Numbered from the stretch's first letter, positions 26,884 through 35,577 are shown. The stretch: 47,643 nt of DNA from Bacteroidales bacterium (GCA_017561025.1 JAFZDU010000051.1:1-47643); one strand, 5' to 3'. Numbers and translations: made by a program. Notes: generated by a model not told the origin, from the letters alone.

Positions 26884-28470
26884 ATGGATAGAAATACATT
26901 ATTTAATATATTGTTGAATAATTTCGGTTTCACTCCTACCGAAGGTCAAGCCAAGGTTTTATATCATCTTTCTGCATTTATTTTAACGGAGAAAGAACGA
27001 CCTGTGTATCTTTTAAGAGGATATGCTGGTACAGGAAAGACGACATTGGTTTCTGCTTTAGTCAAGACTTTGCCTAGCCTGGGAATGCGTTATCAACTGC
27101 TCGCCCCTACAGGAAGAGCTGCCAAGGTAATGAGCACATATACAGGAAAAGCAGCCTCCACATTACACAGAAAGCTATATCGGTTTCAAGTCAATGCCAA
27201 CGGAGAATTTCGTATGGCAAGAGCTGAAAACAAAGCCAAAGACACTATATTTATCGTTGACGAATGTTCTATGATATCGGATCAGGGTGACGGATATTCC
27301 TGGTCGCGCTCACTTCTCGACGATTTAATAGAATACGTCTTCAGCGGCAGCTGTTGTAAATTGCTGCTTATCGGAGATTCCGCTCAGCTGCCGCCAGTAG
27401 GCCTCGACATCTCCCCCGCAATGGACTTCGACATCCTGAAAAACAGTTTCGCTCTCACACTAGCCACTTACGAGATGAAAGAAGTGATGCGACAAAACTT
27501 GGATTCGGGGATATTATATAATGCTACGGAAATCCGTAATTTAATGTCAACCGGACAACAGTCAACAGTCTTTTATGATAATCAATTTGAATTACCATTA
27601 TTAGACATTAAAAATTTCTCAGATATCGAAAAGATTGATCCGATGTCGTTTGAGGAATTACTATGGCAGAGTTTCGGTGACAAGAGAAGCAACAACGATG
27701 CTGTCGTAATCTGCCGTTCCAACAAGAGAGCCAATATGTTCAACCAAGCCATCAGAAGCAGAGTGCTGCAGGAAGAAGGCGAACTATCTACCGGCGACAA
27801 GCTGATGGTTGTGAAGAATAATTATTATTGGAGCGGTCAGCAGTCAGCAGTCAGCGATCAGCAGTCAACGGTCAACAGTCAACGGTCAATGGCCAGCAAT
27901 CAAGAGGTGCCTGAGCTTGTCGAAGGCACAACTAAAGGATTCGGCACTTCGACAAGCTCAGTGACCGAAACATCTCAGCAACTTAATATATCCTTCATCG
28001 CTAATGGCGATATGATTGAGATTATGAGAATCAACAAGTTTGAGGAGATGTATGGTTTTCATTTCGCTGATGTCGACATACAGCTGACGGATTATGAGGA
28101 AGCTCCGACGCTTTCTGTCAAGATAATAATGGAGACATTATACAGCGATTCCCCTGCCCTCACCAATGAAGAAGCTAAGAGACTATATCAAGCTGTTGAA
28201 GAAGACTATATGGACATTCCCAAAGCTGCAGACCGCCGTAAGGCGATGAAAGACAATCCTTATTACAACGCGCTACAGGTGAAGTTCGGTTATGCTTTGA
28301 CGTGTCACAAGACCCAAGGCGGACAATGGAGCAATGTGTTCATAGAAGCGCCATACCTGCCAAATGAGACCACGCTGGAACTCGGCGACCTCCGTTGGCT
28401 ATACACCGCCATGACTCGCGCCAGCGAGAAGGTGTATCTGGTCAATTTCAAGGATGAATGGTTTATGTGA
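26884..28470 (+). CDS. RecD-like ATP-dependent helicase (UvrD/Pif1-RecD superfamily 1B)
   Basis: 528 residues. Walker A GYAGTGKTTL (about 46-55), Q-motif-like FTPTEGQAKVL before it, GRAAKVMS, Walker B FIVDECSMIS (about 122-131), motif III LIGDSAQLPPVG, and C-terminal CHKTQGGQWSNVFIE and WLYTAMTRASEKVYLV. The protein is shorter than RecD2 and lacks its N-terminal extension; such stand-alone helicases are widespread in Bacteroidota. A repeat-derived insert occupies about residues 316-363, between the helicase core and the C-terminal SH3-like region. A shorter heptad piece encodes about residues 224-229. Both keep the frame. It starts 10 bases after tamL. Confidence 0.9.
   Translation: MDRNTLFNILLNNFGFTPTEGQAKVLYHLSAFILTEKERPVYLLRGYAGTGKTTLVSALVKTLPSLGMRYQLLAPTGRAAKVMSTYTGKAASTLHRKLYRFQVNANGEFRMARAENKAKDTIFIVDECSMISDQGDGYSWSRSLLDDLIEYVFSGSCCKLLLIGDSAQLPPVGLDISPAMDFDILKNSFALTLATYEMKEVMRQNLDSGILYNATEIRNLMSTGQQSTVFYDNQFELPLLDIKNFSDIEKIDPMSFEELLWQSFGDKRSNNDAVVICRSNKRANMFNQAIRSRVLQEEGELSTGDKLMVVKNNYYWSGQQSAVSDQQSTVNSQRSMASNQEVPELVEGTTKGFGTSTSSVTETSQQLNISFIANGDMIEIMRINKFEEMYGFHFADVDIQLTDYEEAPTLSVKIIMETLYSDSPALTNEEAKRLYQAVEEDYMDIPKAADRRKAMKDNPYYNALQVKFGYALTCHKTQGGQWSNVFIEAPYLPNETTLELGDLRWLYTAMTRASEKVYLVNFKDEWFM
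27553..27570. repeat. Short heptad array inside the helicase gene
   Basis: GGACAACAGTCAACAGTC: two and a half GTCAACA-type heptads, read in frame as GQQSTV. Confidence 0.6.
27834..27967. repeat. Composite element inside the helicase gene
   Basis: 27834-27896 is a period-7 array (GCAGTCA, GCGATCA, ACGGTCA, ACAGTCA, ATGGCCA variants). 27906-27929 is a REP-A unit with GTGCC/GGCAC stem, and 27945-27967 is its inverted partner with CACTT/AGTGA stem. Read in frame as serine/glutamine-rich sequence followed by VPELVEGTT and GTSTSSVTE. Confidence 0.88.
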
Positions 28471-28476
28471 TTGATT

Positions 28477-28650
28477 GTACGGACGCGATTTATCGCGTCC
28501 TACATTAATGGATACGATTTATCGCGTCCTACATTAATGGACACGATGAATCGTGTCCGTACATCACATTGCTGATATTGATGGAATATACGTACGGACG
28601 CGATTTATCGCGTCCTTTACACATGTGGACACGATGAATCGTGTCCGTAC
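28477..28650. repeat. REP-B array upstream of the RAYT gene
   Basis: Five palindromes: 28477-28504, 28510-28532, 28539-28562, 28592-28620 and 28627-28650. Each is an 8- to 12-bp stem with a four-base loop. Two have GGACGCGA/TCGCGTCC stems and two have GGACACGA/TCGTGTCC. 28510-28532 is mixed. Octads of CATGCATA type follow at 28649-28677. Confidence 0.92.
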
Positions 28651-28703
28651 ATGCATACATGCATAAATGCATACGATGTTAATAATTTTTATATATTTTT
28701 TTG

Positions 28704-28734
28704 TTGAAATATTGTGATTATCACAATACCTTTG
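28704..28734 (+). promoter_or_regulatory. RAYT promoter with a 17-bp palindrome between its boxes
   Basis: TTG (28704-28706), 20 bases, TACCTTTG (28727-28734), an exact -7 box. Between them ATTGTGATTATCACAAT (28711-28727) is a perfect palindrome, placed where a bound regulator would block RNA polymerase. It contains TGTGA/TCACA half sites like those of the CRP/FNR family but with a 3-base spacer. Predicted start near 28740; ATG at 28750. Confidence 0.65.
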
Positions 28735-28749
28735 CAAAAACTAAAATTT

Positions 28750-29352
28750 ATGGGTAACATTTATCATGAGCGCAAATCTCCGCGTGCCAATTGGCATGAG
28801 TACGATGGTGGAGATTATTTTGTAACTATATGTACAAAAGACAAATTTCATTATTTCGGTGAGATAAAAAATGACGAGATAAAATTGACAGACATCGGCA
28901 TTTATCTAAAATCACAAATTGAAAATATTCAGAAATATTATCCATTTGCTGAAGTATTGTTATACACTATTATGCCGAATCATATTCATTTAATAATATC
29001 CATTTGTACGGACGCGATTCATCGCGTCCATACATCAGACGCGATTCATCGCGTCCATACGGCAGTGAACACGAATGATACAGCGATTCATCGCGTCCAT
29101 AATAATGATAATAATGATACAATGGACGCGATTAATCGCGTCCCTACATCGGCGCGCAATGTAATGAAAAAGCAGATGTTAGGCAGTGTAATACGTGGGC
29201 TGAAAGCTCGCGTCACAAAATATGCCAATGACAACAAAATACAATTCGCATGGTTGGGACGTTATAACGACAGAATCATTCGTAATAAAAATGAGATGAA
29301 CAGAATAGCAGAATATATCACCAACAACCCTATCAAATGGAAATCGAATTGA
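28750..29352 (+). CDS. REP-associated tyrosine transposase (RAYT, Y1 HUH family) with in-frame REP copies
   Basis: 200 residues from ATG 28750 (MGNIYHERKSPRANWHEYDG); an in-frame GTG at 28714 lies inside the promoter and is rejected. Y1_Tnp features: GGDYFVTICTKDKFHYFGEI, the HUH motif MPNHIHLIIS with H78 and H80, and C-terminal GRYNDRIIRNKNEMNRIAEY (Y172 is the likely nucleophile) then ITNNPIKW. Residues 86-137 are encoded by four REP-B palindromes and spacers: three read as (D)AIHRVH and one as DAINRV. Outside this insert the protein is about 150 residues, typical for a RAYT. RAYTs process single-stranded REP hairpins and are thought to spread them. The HUH, tyrosine and C-terminal motifs are intact, so the enzyme may be active. 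Confidence 0.9.
   Translation: MGNIYHERKSPRANWHEYDGGDYFVTICTKDKFHYFGEIKNDEIKLTDIGIYLKSQIENIQKYYPFAEVLLYTIMPNHIHLIISICTDAIHRVHTSDAIHRVHTAVNTNDTAIHRVHNNDNNDTMDAINRVPTSARNVMKKQMLGSVIRGLKARVTKYANDNKIQFAWLGRYNDRIIRNKNEMNRIAEYITNNPIKWKSN
29006..29147. repeat. Four REP-B palindromes inside the RAYT gene
   Basis: 29006-29033, 29038-29060, 29083-29101 (partial) and 29124-29147. The loops differ (TTCA versus TTAA) but the stems are the same. Confidence 0.92.
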
Positions 29353-29381
29353 TTTTGTATTATTGCGATGCCATCCCTATT

Positions 29382-29509
29382 GTACGGACGCGATTTATCG
29401 CGTAAATTCCCTATTGTACGGACGCGATTTATCGCGTCCATATATATAGGACACGATGAATCGTGTCCGTACATTGTACATTGGTGGACACGATAAATCG
29501 TGTCCGTAC
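29382..29509. repeat. REP-B array downstream of the RAYT gene
   Basis: 29382-29403 (right end cut off after CGCGT), 29416-29442, 29449-29472 and 29485-29509. The last two carry the GGACACGA/TCGTGTCC stem. Confidence 0.92.
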
Positions 29510-29518
29510 ATGCATACC

Positions 29519-29562
29519 ACAAAAAAATTTCCGCCGAGGTTTTTACCCCCGACGGAAATTGA
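29519..29562 (-). terminator. Terminator of the minus-strand secreted-protein genes
   Basis: On the minus strand AATTTCCGTCGGGGG, short loop, CCTCGGCGGAAATT, then seven T. It lies 53 bases beyond the stop at 29615 and inside the REP-B array. Confidence 0.8.
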
Positions 29563-29581
29563 TTAAATAAATCAAATAAAG

Positions 29582-29608
29582 TAAGGATGCGATTAATCGC
29601 ATCCCTAC
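29582..29608. repeat. REP-B variant
   Basis: GGATGCGATTAATCGCATCC: both stem arms carry the matching change (ATG/CAT) relative to the main form. It lies 7 bases from the stop of the FISUMP-like gene. Confidence 0.85.
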
Positions 29609-29614
29609 ACGCTT

Positions 29615-31081
29615 TTATTCTCGAACAGGACGAATAGAATACCCGAGGTAGCGTTGAGTGGTGCTGCTGACCACGTAGTGACTACTGCTATTGAAGGAGA
29701 GGAGGCAGGAGGAGTTGTTGTAGCCATCGCCGCGAGGCGTAGAACTCCAATAGCTGCCATCGTCACCTGGAGTATGAAGCGATGTATCAATGCGATAAGC
29801 CGCAGCAGGAAGGAAAATACAGTTGCTGTTTACTTTTGATGCAACCTTATAGCCATTAACGCCATTTTGCGTTGTCCAGGTCCAGGTACAATTATTTATC
29901 AGTTCGTACATTTCGTTTTCTGTTGGCATACGCCATTCACCGCCCCAGTTAACAGTAGCCGCATCGTATTCTGTACCGCTGATGTCACTCATAGGCTTAT
30001 TGTATGTTTCACTATTGGCTGCGGTATATGTTTCTTTTGTAACTACTTCACCCCATGCGTAATAGTTACCATATTCTTCTGGCGTAGTTGCTCCGATATT
30101 ATGTGTAGCCCATTTCAAGCCAGATGGCAAGCCTAAGTCTACACACTCATATTCTATTGGAGTTTCCAATGTTGTAAATGAAACCACCTCGCTATATGAA
30201 GTTCCTTCACTATTTGTAGCGTATGCCTTTACATAATATGTAGTATTTGGGGTTAAATCTATCAATGCATTGTTTATATATCCCCCTTCGTTTTCTAAAA
30301 CAACCTTATTATCTGCTTCGCTTGGCTCTGCGTTTGTACCCCAATAGAAACCACGTTCTGTGATTTCAGAGCCTCCATCTGTTGCGTATGTACCAATTAC
30401 TGCAGTAACATCTGTACATTTTACTTCTAATATTGTAACAACTGGCATTTCAATGCCGATTCTACTTTTAACCGGGCGCACAGAGTAGCCGTTGTCACGA
30501 CCGTGGTAGCTCGTGTAATGACTACCACCATCAAATTCGAGGTAGTATGCGATGCTGGTAGTACTGCTCGGCGTAGAACTCCAATAGTAACTGCGACCAC
30601 AACTTCCGCTATAAAACGAATTTCCACTAAAATACCCTACTGCAGGAAGGAAGATGCTATTGCCATTAGGTCCTGTTACCTTATAGCCTTTAACACCGTT
30701 TTGTTTGGTCCACTCCCATGTACATTTGTTATTTAATTCTTCCATTTCTGCATTTGTTGGCATTCTCCAATCACCTCCCCAGTTGGCAGTAGCCGCATCA
30801 TATTGTGCGTTACCAGAGATGTCTTCCATTTGTTTTCCGTATGTCAAACTATTTGATTGGTTATATTCTTCTTTTGGTTTTGTCTCTCCCCATGCGTAAT
30901 AGTTTCCGCATTGTTCTGGCGTCTTGGCTCCCACATTACATGTAGCCCATTTCAATCCAGAAGGCAATCCGAGGTCAACCCATTCGTGACCATTCTCAGT
31001 ACCAGTGCTCTGAGCACCCAAAGGCATGTTTAATCCGAGTAAACAAACAAGTGCTATTATTATTGTTGATAATTTTTTCAT
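29615..31081 (-). CDS. Secreted protein with two FISUMP-like domains
   Basis: 488 residues with signal peptide (IIIALVCLLGLNMPLGAQS). Two copies of a 175-residue domain (about 32-207 and 310-488) match the Fibrobacter succinogenes major paralogous domain pattern: VDLGLPSGLKWAT, GNYYAWGE, WGGDWRMPT or WGGEWRMPT, NGVKGYKV, FLPAVGY, YWSST and GYSVRPV. A fibronectin-III-like module joins them (about 215-305; TPNTTYYVKAYATNSEGTSY). No type A sorting domain is visible, so its export beyond the periplasm is uncertain. The function of the family is unknown. Divided from the subtilisin gene by a composite repeat at 31099-31231. Confidence 0.85.
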   Translation of the reverse strand: MKKLSTIIIALVCLLGLNMPLGAQSTGTENGHEWVDLGLPSGLKWATCNVGAKTPEQCGNYYAWGETKPKEEYNQSNSLTYGKQMEDISGNAQYDAATANWGGDWRMPTNAEMEELNNKCTWEWTKQNGVKGYKVTGPNGNSIFLPAVGYFSGNSFYSGSCGRSYYWSSTPSSTTSIAYYLEFDGGSHYTSYHGRDNGYSVRPVKSRIGIEMPVVTILEVKCTDVTAVIGTYATDGGSEITERGFYWGTNAEPSEADNKVVLENEGGYINNALIDLTPNTTYYVKAYATNSEGTSYSEVVSFTTLETPIEYECVDLGLPSGLKWATHNIGATTPEEYGNYYAWGEVVTKETYTAANSETYNKPMSDISGTEYDAATVNWGGEWRMPTENEMYELINNCTWTWTTQNGVNGYKVASKVNSNCIFLPAAAYRIDTSLHTPGDDGSYWSSTPRGDGYNNSSCLLSFNSSSHYVVSSTTQRYLGYSIRPVRE

Positions 31082-31098
31082 GATATTTCTTTTTTAAA

Positions 31099-31231
31099 GG
31101 TCAACAGACAACGGTCAACGGTCAACAGTTCTTGAGTATATGGTGCCTGAGCTTGTCGAAGGCAGCTGTCACTTCGACAAGCTCAGTGACCAGCGAACAT
31201 TGTCTGTTGTCTGTAGTCTGTTGACTGTTGT
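31099..31231. repeat. Composite element with heptad arrays on both sides
   Basis: 31099-31130 is a GTCAACA/GTCAACG array, 31142-31191 a REP-A pair with stems GTGCC and GTCAC, and 31200-31231 a TGTCTGT/TGACTGT array, the complement of the left array. The whole forms a loose inverted repeat of about 130 bp between two genes. Confidence 0.88.
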
Positions 31232-31233
31232 CA

Positions 31234-34200
31234 TTACTTCATATAAACTACTTTTTCTCTTTGCATCATATTGCCGTTAACATACATATTGATGATGTAG
31301 ATACCTGCTGGCATGTCTGTCTTAGGTTGCCATTCGTAATTGTATTCTCCTCTGCTTTGTGTGCCGAGATTGATATTGGCAACTTCCTGTCCCATCATAT
31401 TGCTGATGGTCAATGTAACTTTTGCACTTGCTGCACCAACAACGTATGGTATGTTCAAACTGCCGTTGAATGGGTTTGGATATGCCTGGTTGAGTGCATA
31501 TACTTCTGTTGGTGTATTGACATTCATCATATCTTCCACAGCTATTACGTTTACGCCCTCTGTGTCGGATAAAATCATCTCATCCATTTCGGCATCGCCT
31601 ATTCTTAATATAGCATGTTTGCCGACACCAAGTTTAGCTCCGCTCATGCTGTATGCCATGAACATATATCTTCCGTCGTTGACAAACTGAGCTACTTGCT
31701 CAAACTTATCCATTGCAGAGAGAACCTCTATTTCTTCAGCATCATCGCAGTTGAAATATACCTGAACACCTGCAAGTTCAACAGGAGTGTCAACATAAAG
31801 TATTCCATCCACTATTGAATAAGTTGCTGCAGCACGTGGGGTATTGTCAGCCTCAGACTTGCCTGTAGTGATAATGCTGATAATTCGAACAATATCCATG
31901 ACGTCTATCTCACCTTCACCGTTAACGTCAGCAGCGCCGAATACGAAAGGCTGAGGCATTCCACCTGTGATGTATGAAACCACTGTCACGATATCAGCCA
32001 CGTCAACATTCAAGCTGCCGTTTGCGTCACCAGGCTGGGCTGTGAGTGGAACTGTAGATACATTTCTCGAAGCCTCGCTTTCAGTGAGGTTAGTACGCAA
32101 TGTCTTATAGAAATAATAATAACGCTCACCTGGAACAACATCAAAGTCTGTAAATAATGTATCTGTTATCAATTCATTATTTACAAGCAGTGTATCAGTA
32201 TTGTTACCTCTTTCATTTATCTGATAACGATACATATTCCATCCAAGATGGTCGTTGAAATAAGTGGAGTCATTTTCCCAAACCAAATCAACCTTGCCAA
32301 TACCAGGAGTAGCCTCGAAGCCTGTACTCATTGAACCAGCAGCAGCCACCTGTACGTTGAAGCGTTTGTTTTCAAAAGGAATTTCAAAGAATTCGTTATC
32401 CATTGCATTAGCTACATAGATACGATTAAGACCGTCCGTCACAGCAGATGCATCTAAGTCTAGATATACAGTATATATAGTACTATCAGCGCTCCAGCTA
32501 CCGTCTATAGCGATAGCATTCTGAGTATAAGGAGGACGCACGCCCATTGCCACCATAGGAGGAGTAGAAATATCCATAGCACGGTTGAAATAAACCTCAA
32601 ACTTATGACGACCCACGCCAAGAGGTGTCACTTCATCAAACTCATCCTGAGCATCCTTGCCATTTACAAGAACCTTCCAAACGATACCATGAGCCTTAGA
32701 AGAAGGACGACGCTCAGCAGTACTTTCATCTATATCATTAAATGTTGATGAACCAGGAGTGTCTATATCATAGATATGAGAACTTATTATCTCATCTTTT
32801 GAAGAACCGAGGTATGTGCCATTCATAGGACATACAATCATTGATGAACCAGAAATACTAACATCATTGTATGATATTATCTCCTTATTGCTATTCATCT
32901 GATAATTATTAAAAACATTACCCAAAAGAACATAACCAGAACGAGTATTATCTCTATGAGTAGAAGATATATAATCATAAGCTGTAAAACAATTTCCTAC
33001 TACATTATTAGCAAAATCAAATGTTGCCCCAGGTCCATTATCACATGATATTCTCAATCCGCCAACAGTAGTCGTATTTAATGAGTAATTAGGTATGTTT
33101 ACATGAGACTGATTATACATCACATTGGTATTTGTCACATTCACACCTGACAAACAATCGCCACTACCATTATTGTATCTTACAATACAATTATCTAACA
33201 AAGCTTTTCTTGAATAAGTAATATCAATATTATTGAGTTCAGTTCCCGAGTTCAAGATTTCATTCATATATTCAAACTCGTAGTCATCATCGTAATAACA
33301 ATATTCATAATATATCGGGTCTTTAGAATTACCAATTATACTTGCATATTCTATTATGCAATAAGACAGAGTATCACTGCGTCCTAATAGCAATTTATAT
33401 CCACCTTGTCCAAGGTCAGTCTTTGTAAAAGTAATCATATTACCTGGTTCGCCTTTGGCTATTATCTTACCATTGTTAACCATACTTATGTTATCTTTAA
33501 ACTTAACTATGGTTCCTGGCAAAATTGTAAGAGTTGTTCCTTCAGTAACGCCAAAAGACTCTGTTACTATATAATGCACATCAGGGCTTAGCGTCATATC
33601 TTCTGTTAGAAGACCTTTAAGCTCAACGCCATTTTCCACATGTATAGTAAACGGCTGTTCCATAACTTCATCAGCATTAGGGCATGTTGCTTTCAAGACC
33701 AAATTTATATAACGTCCGTCAACGACATTATCTGCAATCTTCATCTTAACAGGATTAACAGCCTTACTCTTGGCGTAAGCAGAAAGATTATGTCCGAATT
33801 CTATATTATCGTTTTCAATAAACTCAATTGTTCTGTCGTCTTCATATTCGTCAAATTCGAGCCAGTATGTGATATCTTCTGCTGCACCCCATGTTGTACG
33901 TAATGTAGGATAGAAATACAATATCTCTCCAGCGTCAGGACGTCCGTCGCCATCACCTTCTTCATCAGTAATCTGATATGTCACAGCCTGTAACTGAGCT
34001 GGTGCTGGACCTGCTTCATAACATGCCAAGAAGTCAACATGGCTTCCAGAAGTATTAATCAAGTCACCCCAGAGCATTTCCTGAGAAGGGTAATCTTTAG
34101 CAACCAAAAGAGCAGAAACGCCGCCAGCCACCAAAGGACAAGCCATTGAAGTACCATTGAAATACTTATATTGTCCATTAGGCACAGTGCTTATTATGCT

Positions 34201-35562
34201 AACACCTGGAGCTTGCAATTCGTAATTGTATAATTGTTCTTCATCAAATCCAGAGTATGAAGGACCATCGCAGTCGTAGTTAGAGAAACTAGCAAGATAA
34301 CCTTCATCCATTGTTGCCTGCACACCAAGAACAAATGTAAATGCAGCAGGATAGAAAGGCATATCAGTAACATAAGGATTAGCACAAATAGCCCAGTCAT
34401 CAATATTCAAACCATTATTACCGGCGGCAGCAACAATAACACAGTTTTGGTATGCTTGTGCCAATGCTTGTTCAAGGGCTATTGAGTATGCGACAGAACC
34501 CAGACTCATGCTAATGATATCAGCGCCATTGTTCTTTGCATAGCCAATACCTTCAATAATTGTAGAAATAGCACCAGAGCCATTGCTTTGCATAACTGTA
34601 ACAGGCATGATATATGCGTTAGGGTTAGCACCTACTACGCCTTTGCCGTTAGTACCAACTGCGGCTGCAATACCAGCGCAGTGAGTGCCATGGCTGTTGT
34701 AGTCGCGCACGTCGCCTGTCTTGTTTACAAAATCCCAACCATGTATATCGTCTTTAAAGCCATTGCCATCATCGTCACTGCCATTGGCTATTTCATTAGG
34801 GTTAGTCCAGATGTTAGCTGCAAGGTCAGGGTGTGTGATATCAACACCTGTATCAAGGATAGCAATAACAGGACGTTCAGTACTAGAATTATCATCAAAA
34901 TCATCCTCGTATGCTTGCCAAAGATCATCAATATTTGTGGCACTTATACCCCACTGCTGGCTATAATAAGGCTCCTTTCTATAAGTCTTATAAGCAAAAT
35001 AATTATAATCAGGATCTCTATTCTCATCATAATTTGGCACTTCGACAGGCTCAGTGACCGACATGATGCCTGAGCTTGTCGAAGGCGTTGTCTCTACGCC
35101 TAAGGCGTACATAATATAATTCGGCTCCGCAAACTCAACCTCATCCATTCCGTTGAATTCGTCTATGAGTTCTCTTGTCTTGCTTACATCACCACCTATC
35201 TTCACCAAGCAGAGACGGCTGAGGTCACGTTCAACAACGTCGGCGCCGTTATAGCTCTTGGATGTACGGAAGTCATGTCTTTTCTCATCGCCAGGACAAA
35301 GCTGTCTGACAGACTCAACATTGTACTTTGTAAATAACTTATCGACAGCAGACATGCCAGTGCTTTGCAGTTTGTCATTTCTGTCGTACTTCAGATTGAA
35401 GGAACTCTTATCGGCAAACTTGACGATAATCTCACCTTCCACTGCATTGTTACGATTCATGAAGTCGATTTTCACTACTTCATCCTCGTTGTTTCTGTCC
35501 TGCGCAAAACCGCATAAAGCAGTTGCAAGGACCAACATTAAAGTAAAAAGTTTCTTTTTCAT
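31234..35562 (-). CDS. Subtilisin-family (S8) protease with dockerin and type IX sorting domain
   Basis: 1442 residues from ATG 35562; an in-frame ATG nine codons further upstream would start inside a heptad array and spoil the signal peptide (MKKKLFTLMLVLATALCGFA). Order of parts: propeptide (about 35-160); a REP-A pair read in frame (about 159-175); S8 domain with D237 (ILDTGVD), H291 (SHGTHCAG) and S472 (NGTSMACP); a beta-helix-like right-handed region (about 650-960); Ig/fibronectin-like parts; a dockerin type I domain (about 1179-1232) with two calcium loops DANGSLNVDVADI and DVNGEGEIDVMDI; and a C-terminal sorting domain (YPNPFNGSLNIPYVV ... MPAGIYIINMYV). A secreted, surface-attached protease is expected. 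Confidence 0.92.
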   Translation of the reverse strand: MKKKLFTLMLVLATALCGFAQDRNNEDEVVKIDFMNRNNAVEGEIIVKFADKSSFNLKYDRNDKLQSTGMSAVDKLFTKYNVESVRQLCPGDEKRHDFRTSKSYNGADVVERDLSRLCLVKIGGDVSKTRELIDEFNGMDEVEFAEPNYIMYALGVETTPSTSSGIMSVTEPVEVPNYDENRDPDYNYFAYKTYRKEPYYSQQWGISATNIDDLWQAYEDDFDDNSSTERPVIAILDTGVDITHPDLAANIWTNPNEIANGSDDDGNGFKDDIHGWDFVNKTGDVRDYNSHGTHCAGIAAAVGTNGKGVVGANPNAYIMPVTVMQSNGSGAISTIIEGIGYAKNNGADIISMSLGSVAYSIALEQALAQAYQNCVIVAAAGNNGLNIDDWAICANPYVTDMPFYPAAFTFVLGVQATMDEGYLASFSNYDCDGPSYSGFDEEQLYNYELQAPGVSIISTVPNGQYKYFNGTSMACPLVAGGVSALLVAKDYPSQEMLWGDLINTSGSHVDFLACYEAGPAPAQLQAVTYQITDEEGDGDGRPDAGEILYFYPTLRTTWGAAEDITYWLEFDEYEDDRTIEFIENDNIEFGHNLSAYAKSKAVNPVKMKIADNVVDGRYINLVLKATCPNADEVMEQPFTIHVENGVELKGLLTEDMTLSPDVHYIVTESFGVTEGTTLTILPGTIVKFKDNISMVNNGKIIAKGEPGNMITFTKTDLGQGGYKLLLGRSDTLSYCIIEYASIIGNSKDPIYYEYCYYDDDYEFEYMNEILNSGTELNNIDITYSRKALLDNCIVRYNNGSGDCLSGVNVTNTNVMYNQSHVNIPNYSLNTTTVGGLRISCDNGPGATFDFANNVVGNCFTAYDYISSTHRDNTRSGYVLLGNVFNNYQMNSNKEIISYNDVSISGSSMIVCPMNGTYLGSSKDEIISSHIYDIDTPGSSTFNDIDESTAERRPSSKAHGIVWKVLVNGKDAQDEFDEVTPLGVGRHKFEVYFNRAMDISTPPMVAMGVRPPYTQNAIAIDGSWSADSTIYTVYLDLDASAVTDGLNRIYVANAMDNEFFEIPFENKRFNVQVAAAGSMSTGFEATPGIGKVDLVWENDSTYFNDHLGWNMYRYQINERGNNTDTLLVNNELITDTLFTDFDVVPGERYYYFYKTLRTNLTESEASRNVSTVPLTAQPGDANGSLNVDVADIVTVVSYITGGMPQPFVFGAADVNGEGEIDVMDIVRIISIITTGKSEADNTPRAAATYSIVDGILYVDTPVELAGVQVYFNCDDAEEIEVLSAMDKFEQVAQFVNDGRYMFMAYSMSGAKLGVGKHAILRIGDAEMDEMILSDTEGVNVIAVEDMMNVNTPTEVYALNQAYPNPFNGSLNIPYVVGAASAKVTLTISNMMGQEVANINLGTQSRGEYNYEWQPKTDMPAGIYIINMYVNGNMMQREKVVYMK
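35037..35088. repeat. REP-A pair inside the subtilisin gene
   Basis: Two inverted TGAGC(C/T)TGTCGAA cores 14 bases apart. On the coding strand they read PSTSSGIMSVTEPVEV. They lie between the propeptide and the catalytic domain. Confidence 0.85.
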
Positions 35563-35577
35563 AATGTTTGAAATTAA

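Noticed and set aside
28714-28749. GTG start at 28714 for the RAYT
   Set aside because: It lies within the promoter palindrome and before the predicted transcription start.
29006-29147. RAYT as a pseudogene broken by repeats
   Set aside because: All four inserts keep the frame and the HUH, tyrosine and C-terminal motifs are present; no stop or frameshift is visible. Loss of activity is still possible but not shown.
28477-29509. Regular palindromes spaced like a CRISPR array
   Set aside because: Spacing is irregular (about 5-30 bases and hundreds of bases), the units are hairpins in both variants, several are inside a coding frame, and no cas gene is in the window. A REP array next to a RAYT explains it better.
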